DNA of 64,000 bases from NCBI GenBank assembly GCA_028622995.1, contig JAJQJQ010000051.1, positions 620,001-684,000 on the forward strand, in the 5' to 3' direction. Origin of the DNA: Panagrolaimus kolymaensis (taxonomy: Eukaryota; Nematoda; Chromadorea; Rhabditida; Panagrolaimidae). A program made the position numbers and the translations under genes. Below, piece by piece: positions 1 to 13,456 of the stretch (positions are counted from its first letter, which is position 1; each line of letters opens with the position of its first letter). The notes beneath the pieces were generated by a model, which saw only the letters and a program-made list of their open reading frames with translations, made no database searches and was not told the DNA's origin.

Positions 1-3000
1 GTCTCGAAGCCATGACAAAAGTTTTTTTTTAAAACCATTCTCGAAAATGGAAAAATAAGAATAAAAAGCACCAATAAATAATAGAATTTTGGTCATCTTT
101 TTTTTGATAAAAAATATTTGATCCTAATTTATTTCAGTTTCGAAGCCATGACAAAAGTTTTTTTTTAAAACCATTCTCGAAAATGGAAAAATAAGAATAA
201 AAAGCACCAATAAATAATAGAATTTTTGTCATCTTTTTTTTGATAAAAAATATTTGATCCTAATTTATTTCAATCTCGAAGCCGGGACAAAAGTTTTTTT
301 TTAAAACCATTCTCGAAAATGGAAAAATAAGAATAAAAAGCACCATGAAATAATAGAATTTTGGTCATCTTTTTTTTGATAAAAAATATTTGATCCTAAT
401 TTATTTCAGTCTCGAAGCCATGACAAAAGTTTTTTTTTAAAACCATTCTCGAAAATGGAAAAATAAGAATAAAAAGCATCAATAAATAATAGAATTTTTG
501 TCATCTTTTTTTTGATAAAAAATATTTGATCCTAATTTATTTCAGTCTCGAAGCCGGGACAAAAGTTTTTTTTTAAAACCATTCTCGAAAATGGAAAAAT
601 AAGAATAAAAAGCACCATGAAATAATAGAATTTTTGTCATCTTTTTTTTGATAAAAAATATTTGATCCTAATTTATTTCAGTCTCGAAGCCATGACAAAA
701 GTTTTTTTTTAAAACCATTCTAGAAAATGGAAAAATAAGAATAAAAAGCATCAATAAATAATAGAATTTTTGTCATCTTTTTTTTGATAAAAAATATTTG
801 ATCCTAATTTATTTCAGTCTCGAAGCCATGACAAAAGTTTTTTTTTAAAACCATTCTAGAAAATGGAAAAATAAGAATAAAAAGCATCAATAAATAATAG
901 AATTTTTGTCATCTTTTTTTTGATAAAAAATATTTGATCCTAATTTATTTCAGTCTCGAAGCCATGACAAAAGTTTTTTTTTAAAACCATTCTCGAAAAT
1001 GGAAAAATAAGAATAAAAAGCACCAATAAATAATAGAATTTTGGTCATCTTTTTTTTGATAAAAAATATTTGATCCTAATTTATTTCAGTTTCGAAGCCA
1101 TGACAAAAGTTTTTTTTTAAAACCATTCTCGAAAATGGAAAAATAAGAATAAAAAGCATCAATAAATAATAGAATTTTTGTCATCTTTTTTTTGATAAAA
1201 AATATTTGATCATAATTTATTTCAGTCTCGAAGCCATGACAAAAGTTTTTTTTTAAAACCATTCTCGAAAATGGAAAAATAAGAATAAAAAGCACCAATA
1301 AATAATAGAATTTTGGTCATCTTTTTTTTGATAAAAAATATTTGATCCTAATTTATTTCAGTTTCGAAGCCATGACAAAAGTTTTTTTTTAAAACCATTC
1401 TCGAAAATGGAAAAATAAGAATAAAAAGCACCAATAAATAATAGAATTTTTGTCATCTTTTTTTTGATAAAAAATATTTGATCCTAATTTATTTCAATCT
1501 CGAAGCCGGGACAAAAGTTTTTTTTTAAAACCATTCTCGAAAATGGAAAAATAAGAATAAAAAGCACCAAGAAATAATAGAATTTTGGTCATCTTTTTTT
1601 TGATAAAAAATATTTGATCCTAATTTATTTCAGTCTCGAAGCCATGACAAAAGTTTTTTTTTAAAACCATTCTCGAAAATGGAAAAATAAGAATAAAAAG
1701 CATCAATAAATAATAGAATTTTTGTCATCTTTTTTTTGATAAAAAATATTTGATCCTAATTTATTTCAATCTCGAAGCCGGGACAAAAGTTTTTTTTTAA
1801 AACCATTCTCGAAAATGGAAAAATAAGAATAAAAAGCACCAATAAATAATAGAATTTTGGTCATCTTTTTTTTGATAAAAAATATTTGATCCTAATTTAT
1901 TTCAGTCTCGAAGCCATGACAAAAGTTTTTTTTTAAAACCATTCTCGAAAATGGAAAAATAAGAATAAAAAGCATCAATAAATAATAGAATTTTTGTCAT
2001 CTTTTTTTTGATAAAAAATATTTGATCCTAATTTATTTCAGTTTCGAAGCCATGACAAAAGTTTTTTTTTAAAACCATTCTCGAAAATGGAAAAATAAGA
2101 ATAAAAAGCATCAATAAATAATAGAATTTTTGTCATCTTTTTTTTGATAAAAAATATTTGATCCTAATTTATTTCAGTCTCGAAGCCATGACAAAAGTTT
2201 TTTTTTAAAACCATTCTCGAAAATGGAAAAATAAGAATAAAAAGCATCAATAAATAATAGAATTTTTGTCATCTTTTTTTTGATAAAAAATATTTGATCC
2301 TAATTTATTTCAGTCTCGAAGCCATGACAAAAGTTTTTTTTTAAAACCATTCTCGAAAATGGAAAAATAAGAATAAAAAGCATCAATAAATAATAGAATT
2401 TTTGTCATCTTTTTTTTGATAAAAAATATTTGATCCTAATTTATTTCAGTCTCGAAGCCATGACAAAAGTTTTTTTTTAAAACCATTCTCGAAAATGGAA
2501 AAATAAGAATAAAAAGCATCAATAAATAATAGAATTTTGGTCATCTTTTTTTTGATAAAAAATATTTGATCCAAATTTATTTCAGTTTCGAAGCCATGAC
2601 AAAAGTTTTTTTTTAAAACCATTCTCGAAAATGGAAAAATAAGAATAAAAAGCATCAATAAATAATAGAATTTTTGTCATCTTTTTTTTGATAAAAAATA
2701 TTTGATCCTAATTTATTTCAGTCTCGAAGCCATGACAAAAGTTTTTTTTTAAAACCATTCTCGAAAATGGAAAAATAAGAATAAAAAGCATCAATAAATA
2801 ATAGAATTTTTGTCATCTTTTTTTTGATAAAAAATATTTGATCCTAATTTATTTCAGTCTCGAAGCCATGACAAAAGTTTTTTTTTAAAACCATTCTCGA
2901 AAATGGAAAAATAAGAATAAAAAGCATCAATAAATAATAGAATTTTTGTCATCTTTTTTTTGATAAAAAATATTTGATCCTAATTTATTTCAGTCTCGAA

Positions 3001-6000
3001 GCCATGACAAAAGTTTTTTTTTAAAACCATTCTCGAAAATGGAAAAATAAGAATAAAAAGCATCAATAAATAATAGAATTTTGGTCATCTTTTTTTTGAT
3101 AAAAAATATTTGATCCAAATTTATTTCAGTTTCGAAGCCATGACAAAAGTTTTTTTTTAAAACCATTCTCGAAAATGGAAAAATAAGAATAAAAAGCATC
3201 AATAAATAATAGAATTTTTGTCATCTTTTTTTTGATAAAAAATATTTGATCCTAATTTATTTCAGTCTCGAAGCCATGACAAAAGTTTTTTTTTAAAACC
3301 ATTCTCGAAAATGGAAAAATAAGAATAAAAAGCATCAATAAATAATAGAATTTTTGTCATCTTTTTTTTGATAAAAAATATTTGATCCTAATTTATTTCA
3401 GTCTCGAAGCCATGACAAAAGTTTTTTTTTAAAACCATTCTCGAAAATGGAAAAATAAGAATAAAAAGCATCAATAAATAATAGAATTTTTGTCATCTTT
3501 TTTTTGATAAAAAATATTTGATCCTAATTTATTTCAGTCTCGAAGCCATGACAAAAGTTTTTTTTTAAAACCATTCTCGAAAATGGAAAAATAAGAATAA
3601 AAAGCATCAATAAATAATAGAATTTTTGTCATCTTTTTTTTGATAAAAAATATTTGATCCTAATTTATTTCAGTCTCGAAGCCATGACAAAAGTTTTTTT
3701 TTAAAACCATTCTCGAAAATGGAAAAATAAGAATAAAAAGCATCAATAAATAATAGAATTTTGGTCATCTTTTTTTTGATAAAAAATATTTGTTCCTAAT
3801 TTATTTCAGTTTCGAAGCCATGACAAAGGTTTTTTTTTAAAACCATTCTCGAAAATGGAAAAATAAGAATAAAAAGCACCAATAAATAATAGAATTTTGG
3901 TCATCTTTTTTTTGATAAAAAATATTTGATCCTAATTTATTTCAGTCTCGAAGCCATGACAAAAGTTTTTTTTTAAAACCATTCTCGAAAATGGAAAAAT
4001 AAGAATAAAAAGCATCAATAAATAATAGAATTTTTGTCATCTTTTTTTTGATAAAAAATATTTGATCCTAATTTATTTCAGTCTCGAAGCCATGACAAAA
4101 GTTTTTTTTTAAAACCATTCTCGAAAATGGAAAAATAAGAATAAAAAGCATCAATAAATAATAGAATTTTTGTCATCTTTTTTTTGATAAAAAATATTTG
4201 ATCCTAATTTATTTCAGTCTCGAAGCCATGACAAAAGTTTTTTTTTAAAACCATTCTCGAAAATGGAAAAATAAGAATAAAAAGCACCAATAAATAATAG
4301 AATTTTGGTCATCTTTTTTTTGATAAAAAATATTTGATCCTAATTTATTTCAGTTTCGAAGACATGACAAAAGTTTTTTTTTAAAACCATTCTCGAAAAT
4401 GGAAAAATAAGAATAAAAAGCACCAATAAATAATAGAATTTTTGTCATCTTTTTTTTGATAAAAAATATTTGATCCTAATTTATTTCAATCTCGAAGCCG
4501 GGACAAAAGTTTTTTTTTAAAACCATTCTCGAAAATGGAAAAATAAGAATAAAAAGCACCAATAAATAATAGAATTTTGGTCATCTTTTTTTTGATAAAA
4601 AATATTTGATCCTAATTTATTTCAGTCTCGAAGCCATGACAAAAGTTTTTTTTTAAAACCATTCTCGAAAATGGAAAAATAAGAATAAAAAGCACCAATA
4701 AATAATAGAATTTTGGTCATCTTTTTTTTGATAAAAAATATTTGATCCTAATTTATTTCAGTTTCGAAGCCATGACAAAAGTTTTTTTTTAAAACCATTA
4801 TAGAAAATGGAAAAATAAAGCATCAATAAATAATAGAATTTTTGTCATCTTTTTTTTGATAAAAAATATTTGATCCTAATTTATTTCAGTCTCGAAGCCA
4901 TGACAAAAGTTTTTTTTTAAAACCATTCTCGAAAATGGAAAAATAAGAATAAAAAGCATCAATAAATAATAGAATTTTTGTCATCTTTTTTTTGATAAAA
5001 AATATTTGATCCTAATTTATTTCAGTCTCGAAGCCATGACAAAAGTTTTTTTTTAAAACCATTCTAGAAAATGGAAAAATAAGAATAAAAAGCATCAATA
5101 AATAATAGAATTTTTGTCATCTTTTTTTTGATAAAAAATATTTGATCCTAATTTATTTCAGTCTCGAAGCCATGACAAAAGTTTTTTTTTAAAACCATTC
5201 TAGAAAATGGAAAAATAAGAATAAAAAGCATCAATAAATAATAGAATTTTTGTCATCTTTTTTTTGATAAAAAATATTTGATCCTAATTTATTTCAGTCT
5301 CGAAGCCATGACAAAAGTTTTTTTTTAAAACCATTCTCGAAAATGGAAAAATAAGAATAAAAAGCACCAATAAATAATAGAATTTTGGTCATCTTTTTTT
5401 TGATAAAAAATATTTGATCCTAATTTATTTCAGTTTCGAAGCCATGACAAAAGTTTTTTTTTAAAACCATTCTAGAAAATGGAAAAATAAGAATAAAAAG
5501 CATCAATAAATAATAGAATTTTTGTCATCTTTTTTTTGATAAAAAATATTTGATCATAATTTATTTCAGTCTCGAAGCCATGACAAAAGTTTTTTTTTAA
5601 AACCATTCTCGAAAATGGAAAAATAAGAATAAAAAGCACCAATAAATAATAGAATTTTGGTCATCTTTTTTTTGATAAAAAATATTTGATCCTAATTTAT
5701 TTCAGTTTCGAAGCCATGACAAAAGTTTTTTTTTAAAACCATTCTCGAAAATGGAAAAATAAGAATAAAAAGCACCAATAAATAATAGAATTTTTGTCAT
5801 CTTTTTTTTGATAAAAAATATTTGATCCTAATTTATTTCAATCTCGAAGCCGGGACAAAAGTTTTTTTTTAAAACCATTCTCGAAAATGGAAAAATAAGA
5901 ATAAAAAGCACCAAGAAATAATAGAATTTTGGTCATCTTTTTTTTGATAAAAAATATTTGATCCTAATTTATTTCAGTCTCGAAGCCATGACAAAAGTTT

Positions 6001-9000
6001 TTTTTTAAAACCATTCTCGAAAATGGAAAAATAAGAATAAAAAGCATCAATAAATAATAGAATTTTTGTCATCTTTTTTTTGATAAAAAATATTTGATCC
6101 TAATTTATTTCAATCTCGAAGCCGGGACAAAAGTTTTTTTTTAAAACCATTCTCGAAAATGGAAAAATAAGAATAAAAAGCACCAAGAAATAATAGAATT
6201 TTGGTCATCTTTTTTTTGATAAAAAATATTTGATCCTAATTTATTTCAGTCTCGAAGCCATGACAAAAGTTTTTTTTTAAAACCATTCTCGAAAATGGAA
6301 AAATAAGAATAAAAAGCATCAATAAATAATAGAATTTTGGTCATCTTTTTTTTGATAAAAAATATTTGATCCTAATTTATTTCAGTCTCGAAGCCATGAC
6401 AAAAGTTTTTTTTTAAAACCATTCTCGAAAATGGAAAAATAAGAATAAAAAGCACCAATAAATAATAGAATTTTTGTCATCTTTTTTTTGATAAAAAATA
6501 TTTGATCCTAATTTATTTCAATCTCGAAGCCGGGACAAAAGTTTTTTTTTAAAACCATTCTCGAAAATGGAAAAATAAGAATAAAAAGCACCAATAAATA
6601 ATAGAATTTTTGTCATCTTTTTTTTGATAAAAAATATTTGATCCTAATTTATTTCAATCTCGAAGCCGGGACAAAAGTTTTTTTTTAAAACCATTCTCGA
6701 AAATGGAAAAATAAGAATAAAAAGCACCAAGAAATAATAGAATTTTGGTCATCTTTTTTTTGATAAAAAATATTTGATCCTAATTTATTTCAGTCTCGAA
6801 GCCATGACAAAAGTTTTTTTTTAAAACCATTCTCGAAAATGGAAAAATAAGAATAAAAAGCATCAATAAATAATAGAATTTTTGTCATCTTTTTTTTGAT
6901 AAAAAATATTTGATCCTAATTTATTTCAATCTCGAAGCCGGGACAAAAGTTTTTTTTTAAAACCATTCTCGAAAATGGAAAAATAAGAATAAAAAGCACC
7001 AATAAATAATAGAATTTTGGTCATCTTTTTTTTGATAAAAAATATTTGATCCTAATTTATTTCAGTCTCGAAGCCATGACAAAAGTTTTTTTTTAAAACC
7101 ATTCTCGAAAATGGAAAAATAAGAATAAAAAGCACCAATAAATAATAGAATTTTGGTCATCTTTTTTTTGATAAAAAATATTTGATCCTAATTTATTTCA
7201 GTCTCGAAGCCATGACAAAAGTTTTTTTTTAAAACCATTCTCGAAAATGGAAAAATAAGAATAAAAAGCACCAATAAATAATAGAATTTTGGTCATCTTT
7301 TTTTTGATAAAAAATATTTGATCCTAATTTATTTCAGTCTCGAAGCCATGACAAAAGTTTTTTTTTAAAACCATTCTCGAAAATGGAAAAATAAGAATAA
7401 AAAGCACCAATAAATAATAGAATTTTGGTCATCTTTTTTTTGATAAAAAATATTTGATCCTAATTTATTTCAGTTTCGAAGCCATGACAAAAGTTTTTTT
7501 TTAAAACCATTCTCGAAAATGGAAAAATAAGAATAAAAAGCACCAATAAATAATAGAATTTTTGTCATCTTTTTTTTGATAAAAAATATTTGATCCTAAT
7601 TTATTTCAATCTCGAAGCCGGGACAAAAGTTTTTTTTTAAAACCATTCTCGAAAATGGAAAAATAAGAATAAAAAGCACCAAGAAATAATAGAATTTTGG
7701 TCATCTTTTTTTTGATAAAAAATATTTGATCCTAATTTATTTCAGTCTCGAAGCCATGACAAAAGTTTTTTTTTAAAACCATTCTCGAAAATGGAAAAAT
7801 AAGAATAAAAAGCATCAATAAATAATAGAATTTTTGTCATCTTTTTTTTGATAAAAAATATTTGATCCTAATTTATTTCAATCTCGAAGCCGGGACAAAA
7901 GTTTTTTTTTAAAACCATTCTCGAAAATGGAAAAATAAGAATAAAAAGCACCAATAAATAATAGAATTTTGGTCATCTTTTTTTTGATAAAAAATATTTG
8001 ATCCTAATTTATTTCAGTCTCGAAGCCATGACAAAAGTTTTTTTTTAAAACCATTCTCGAAAATGGAAAAATAAGAATAAAAAGCACCAATAAATAATAG
8101 AATTTTGGTCATCTTTTTTTTGATAAAAAATATTTGATCCTAATTTATTTCAGTTTCGAAGCCATGACAAAAGTTTTTTTTTAAAACCATTCTCGAAAAT
8201 GGAAAAATAAGAATAAAAAGCACCAATAAATAATAGAATTTTGGTCATCTTTTTTTTGATAAAAAATATTTGATCCTAATTTATTTCAGTCTCGAAGCCA
8301 TGACAAAAGTTTTTTTTTAAAACCATTCTCGAAAATGGAAAAATAAGAATAAAAAGCACCAATAAATAATAGAATTTTGGTCATCTTTTTTTTGATAAAA
8401 AATATTTGATCCTAATTTATTTCAGTCTCGAAGCCATGACAAAAGTTTTTTTTTAAAACCATTCTCGAAAATGGAAAAATAAGAATAAAAAGCACCAATA
8501 AATAATAGAATTTTGGTCATCTTTTTTTTGATAAAAAATATTTGATCCTAATTTATTTCAGTTTCGAAGCCATGACAAAAGTTTTTTTTTAAAACCATTC
8601 TCGAAAATGGAAAAATAAGAATAAAAAGCACCAATAAATAATAGAATTTTTGTCATCTTTTTTTTGATAAAAAATATTTGATCCTAATTTATTTCAATCT
8701 CGAAGCCGGGACAAAAGTTTTTTTTTAAAACCATTCTCGAAAATGGAAAAATAAGAATAAAAAGCACCATGAAATAATAGAATTTTGGTCATCTTTTTTT
8801 TGATAAAAAATATTTGATCCTAATTTATTTCAGTCTCGAAGCCATGACAAAAGTTTTTTTTTAAAACCATTCTCGAAAATGGAAAAATAAGAATAAAAAG
8901 CATCAATAAATAATAGAATTTTTGTCATCTTTTTTTTGATAAAAAATATTTGATCCTAATTTATTTCAGTCTCGAAGCCATGACAAAAGTTTTTTTTTAA

Positions 9001-12000
9001 AACCATTCTAGAAAATGGAAAAATAAGAATAAAAAGCATCAATAAATAATAGAATTTTTGTCATCTTTTTTTTGATAAAAAATATTTGATCCTAATTTAT
9101 TTCAGTCTCGAAGCCATGACAAAAGTTTTTTTTTAAAACCATTCTAGAAAATGGAAAAATAAGAATAAAAAGCATCAATAAATAATAGAATTTTTGTCAT
9201 CTTTTTTTTGATAAAAAATATTTGATCCTAATTTATTTCAGTCTCGAAGCCATGACAAAAGTTTTTTTTTAAAACCATTCTAGAAAATGGAAAAATAAGA
9301 ATAAAAAGCATCAATAAATAATAGAATTTTTGTCATCTTTTTTTTGATAAAAAATATTTGATCCTAATTTATTTCAGTCTCGAAGCCATGACAAAAGTTT
9401 TTTTTTAAAACCATTCTCGAAAATGGAAAAATAAGAATAAAAAGCACCATGAAATAATAGAATTTTGGTCATCTTTTTTTTGATAAAAAATATTTGATCC
9501 TAATTTATTTCAGTCTCGAAGCCATGACAAAAGTTTTTTTTTAAAACCATTCTCGAAAATGGAAAAATAAGAATAAAAAGCATCAATAAATAATAGAATT
9601 TTTGTCATCTTTTTTTTGATAAAAAATATTTGATCCTAATTTATTTCAGTCTCGAAGCCATGACAAAAGTTTTTTTTTAAAACCATTCTAGAAAATGGAA
9701 AAATAAGAATAAAAAGCATCAATAAATAATAGAATTTTTGTCATCTTTTTTTTGATAAAAAATATTTGATCCTAATTTATTTCAGTCTCGAAGCCATGAC
9801 AAAAGTTTTTTTTTAAAACCATTCTAGAAAATGGAAAAATAAGAATAAAAAGCATCAATAAATAATAGAATTTTTGTCATCTTTTTTTTGATAAAAAATA
9901 TTTGATCCTAATTTATTTCAGTCTCGAAGCCATGACAAAAGTTTTTTTTTAAAACCATTCTAGAAAATGGAAAAATAAGAATAAAAAGCATCAATAAATA
10001 ATAGAATTTTTGTCATCTTTTTTTTGATAAAAAATATTTGATCCTAATTTATTTCAGTCTCGAAGCCATGACAAAAGTTTTTTTTTAAAACCATTCTAGA
10101 AAATGGAAAAATAAGAATAAAAAGCATCAATAAATAATAGAATTTTTGTCATCTTTTTTTTGATAAAAAATATTTGATCCTAATTTATTTCAGTCTCGAA
10201 GCCATGACAAAAGTTTTTTTTTAAAACCATTCTCGAAAATGGAAAAATAAGAATAAAAAGCACCAAGAAATAATAGAATTTTGGTCATCTTTTTTTTGAT
10301 AAAAAATATTTGATCCTAATTTATTTCAGTTTCGAAGCCATGACAAAAGTTTTTTTTTAAAACCATTCTAGAAAATGGAAAAATAAGAATAAAAAGCATC
10401 AATAAATAATAGAATTTTTGTCATCTTTTTTTTGATAAAAAATATTTGATCATAATTTATTTCAGTCTCGAAGCCATGACAAAAGTTTTTTTTTAAAACC
10501 ATTCTCGAAAATGGAAAAATAAGAATAAAAAGCACCAATAAATAATAGAATTTTGGTCATCTTTTTTTTGATAAAAAATATTTGATCCTAATTTATTTCA
10601 GTTTCGAAGCCATGACAAAAGTTTTTTTTTAAAACCATTCTCGAAAATGGAAAAATAAGAATAAAAAGCACCAATAAATAATAGAATTTTTGTCATCTTT
10701 TTTTTGATAAAAAATATTTGATCCTAATTTATTTCAGTTTCGAAGCCATGACAAAAGTTTTTTTTTAAAACCATTCTAGAAAATGGAAAAATAAGAATAA
10801 AAAGCATCAATAAATAATAGAATTTTTGTCATCTTTTTTTTGATAAAAAATATTTGATCATAATTTATTTCAGTCTCGAAGCCATGACAAAAGTTTTTTT
10901 TTAAAACCATTCTCGAAAATGGAAAAATAAGAATAAAAAGCACCAAGAAATAATAGAATTTTGGTCATCTTTTTTTTGATAAAAAATATTTGATCCTAAT
11001 TTATTTCAGTTTCGAAGCCATGACAAAAGTTTTTTTTTAAAACCATTCTAGAAAATGGAAAAATAAGAATAAAAAGCATCAATAAATAATAGAATTTTTG
11101 TCATCTTTTTTTTGATAAAAAATATTTGATCATAATTTATTTCAGTCTCGAAGCCATGACAAAAGTTTTTTTTTAAAACCATTCTCGAAAATGGAAAAAT
11201 AAGAATAAAAAGCACCAATAAATAATAGAATTTTGGTCATCTTTTTTTTGATAAAAAATATTTGATCCTAATTTATTTCAGTTTCGAAGCCATGACAAAA
11301 GTTTTTTTTTAAAACCATTCTCGAAAATGGAAAAATAAGAATAAAAAGCACCAATAAATAATAGAATTTTTGTCATCTTTTTTTTGATAAAAAATATTTG
11401 ATCCTAATTTATTTCAATCTCGAAGCCGGGACAAAAGTTTTTTTTTAAAACCATTCTCGAAAATGGAAAAATAAGAATAAAAAGCACCAAGAAATAATAG
11501 AATTTTGGTCATCTTTTTTTTGATAAAAAATATTTGATCCTAATTTATTTCAGTCTCGAAGCCATGACAAAAGTTTTTTTTTAAAACCATTCTCGAAAAT
11601 GGAAAAATAAGAATAAAAAGCATCAATAAATAATAGAATTTTTGTCATCTTTTTTTTGATAAAAAATATTTGATCCTAATTTATTTCAATCTCGAAGCCG
11701 GGACAAAAGTTTTTTTTTAAAACCATTCTCGAAAATGGAAAAATAAGAATAAAAAGCACCAATAAATAATAGAATTTTGGTCATCTTTTTTTTGATAAAA
11801 AATATTTGATCCTAATTTATTTCAGTCTCGAAGCCATGACAAAAGTTTTTTTTTAAAACCATTCTCGAAAATGGAAAAATAAGAATAAAAAGCATCAATA
11901 AATAATAGAATTTTTGTCATCTTTTTTTTGATAAAAAATATTTGATCCTAATTTATTTCAGTCTCGAAGCCATGACAAAAGTTTTTTTTTAAAACCATTC

Positions 12001-13456
12001 TCGAAAATGGAAAAATAAGAATAAAAAGCATCAATAAATAATAGAATTTTGGTCATCTTTTTTTTGATAAAAAATATTTGATCCTAATTTATTTCAGTTT
12101 CGAAGCCATGACAAAAGTTTTTTTTTAAAACCATTCTCGAAAATGGAAAAATAAGAATAAAAAGCATCAATAAATAATAGAATTTTGGTCATCTTTTTTT
12201 TGATAAAAAATATTTGTTCCTAATTTATTTCAGTCTCGAAGCCATGACAAAAGTTTTTTTTTAAAACCATTCTCGAAAATGGAAAAATAAGAATAAATAG
12301 CATCAATAAATAATAGAATTTTTGTCATCTTTTTTTTGATAAAAAATATTTGATCCTAATTTATTTCAGTCTCGAAGCCATGACAAAAGTTTTTTTTTAA
12401 AACCATTCTCGAAAATGGAAAAATAAGAATAAAAAGCATCAATAAATAATAGAATTTTTGTCATCTTTTTTTTGATAAAAAATATTTGATCCTAATTTAT
12501 TTCAGTCTCGAAGCCATGACAAAAGTTTTTTTTTAAAACCATTCTCGAAAATGGAAAAATAAGAATAAAAAGCATCAATAAATAATAGAATTTTTGTCAT
12601 CTTTTTTTTGATAAAAAATATTTGATCCTAATTTATTTCAGTCTCGAAGCCATGACAAAAGTTTTTTTTTAAAACCATTCTCGAAAATGGAAAAATAAGA
12701 ATAAAAAGCACCAATAAATAATAGAATTTTGGTCATCTTTTTTTTGATAAAAAATATTTGATCCTAATTTATTTCAGTTTCGAAGACATGACAAAAGTTT
12801 TTTTTTAAAACCATTCTCGAAAATGGAAAAATAAGAATAAAAAGCACCAATAAATAATAGAATTTTTGTCATCTTTTTTTTGATAAAAATTATTTGATCC
12901 TAATTTATTTCAATCTCGAAGCCGGGACAAAAGTTTTTTTTTAAAACCATTCTCGAAAATGGAAAAATAAGAATAAAAAGCACCAATAAATAATAGAATT
13001 TTTGTCATCTTTTTTTTGATAAAAAATATTTGATCCTAATTTATTTCAGTTTCGAAGACATGACAAAAGTTTTTTTTTAAAACCATTCTCGAAAATGGAA
13101 AAATAAGAATAAAAAGCACCAATAAATAATAGAATTTTTGTCATCTTTTTTTTGATAAAAAATATTTGATCCTAATTTATTTCAATCTCGAAGCCGGGAC
13201 AAAAGTTTTTTTTTAAAACCATTCTCGAAAATGGAAAAATAAGAATAAAAAGCACCAATAAATAATAGAATTTTGGTCATCTTTTTTTTGATAAAAAATA
13301 TTTGATCCTAATTTATTTCAGTCTCGAAGCCATGACAAAAGTTTTTTTTTAAAACCATTCTCGAAAATGGAAAAATAAGAATAAAAAGCACCAATAAATA
13401 ATAGAATTTTGGTCATCTTTTTTTTGATAAAAAATATTTGATCCTAATTTATTTCA

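Noticed and set aside
1086..3202. Three near-identical 70-codon minus-strand open frames (1086-1298, 2446-2658, 2990-3202)
   Set aside because: They are read-throughs of two satellite monomers in frames that happen to escape a stop. The frame shifts every monomer and no coding signal exists.
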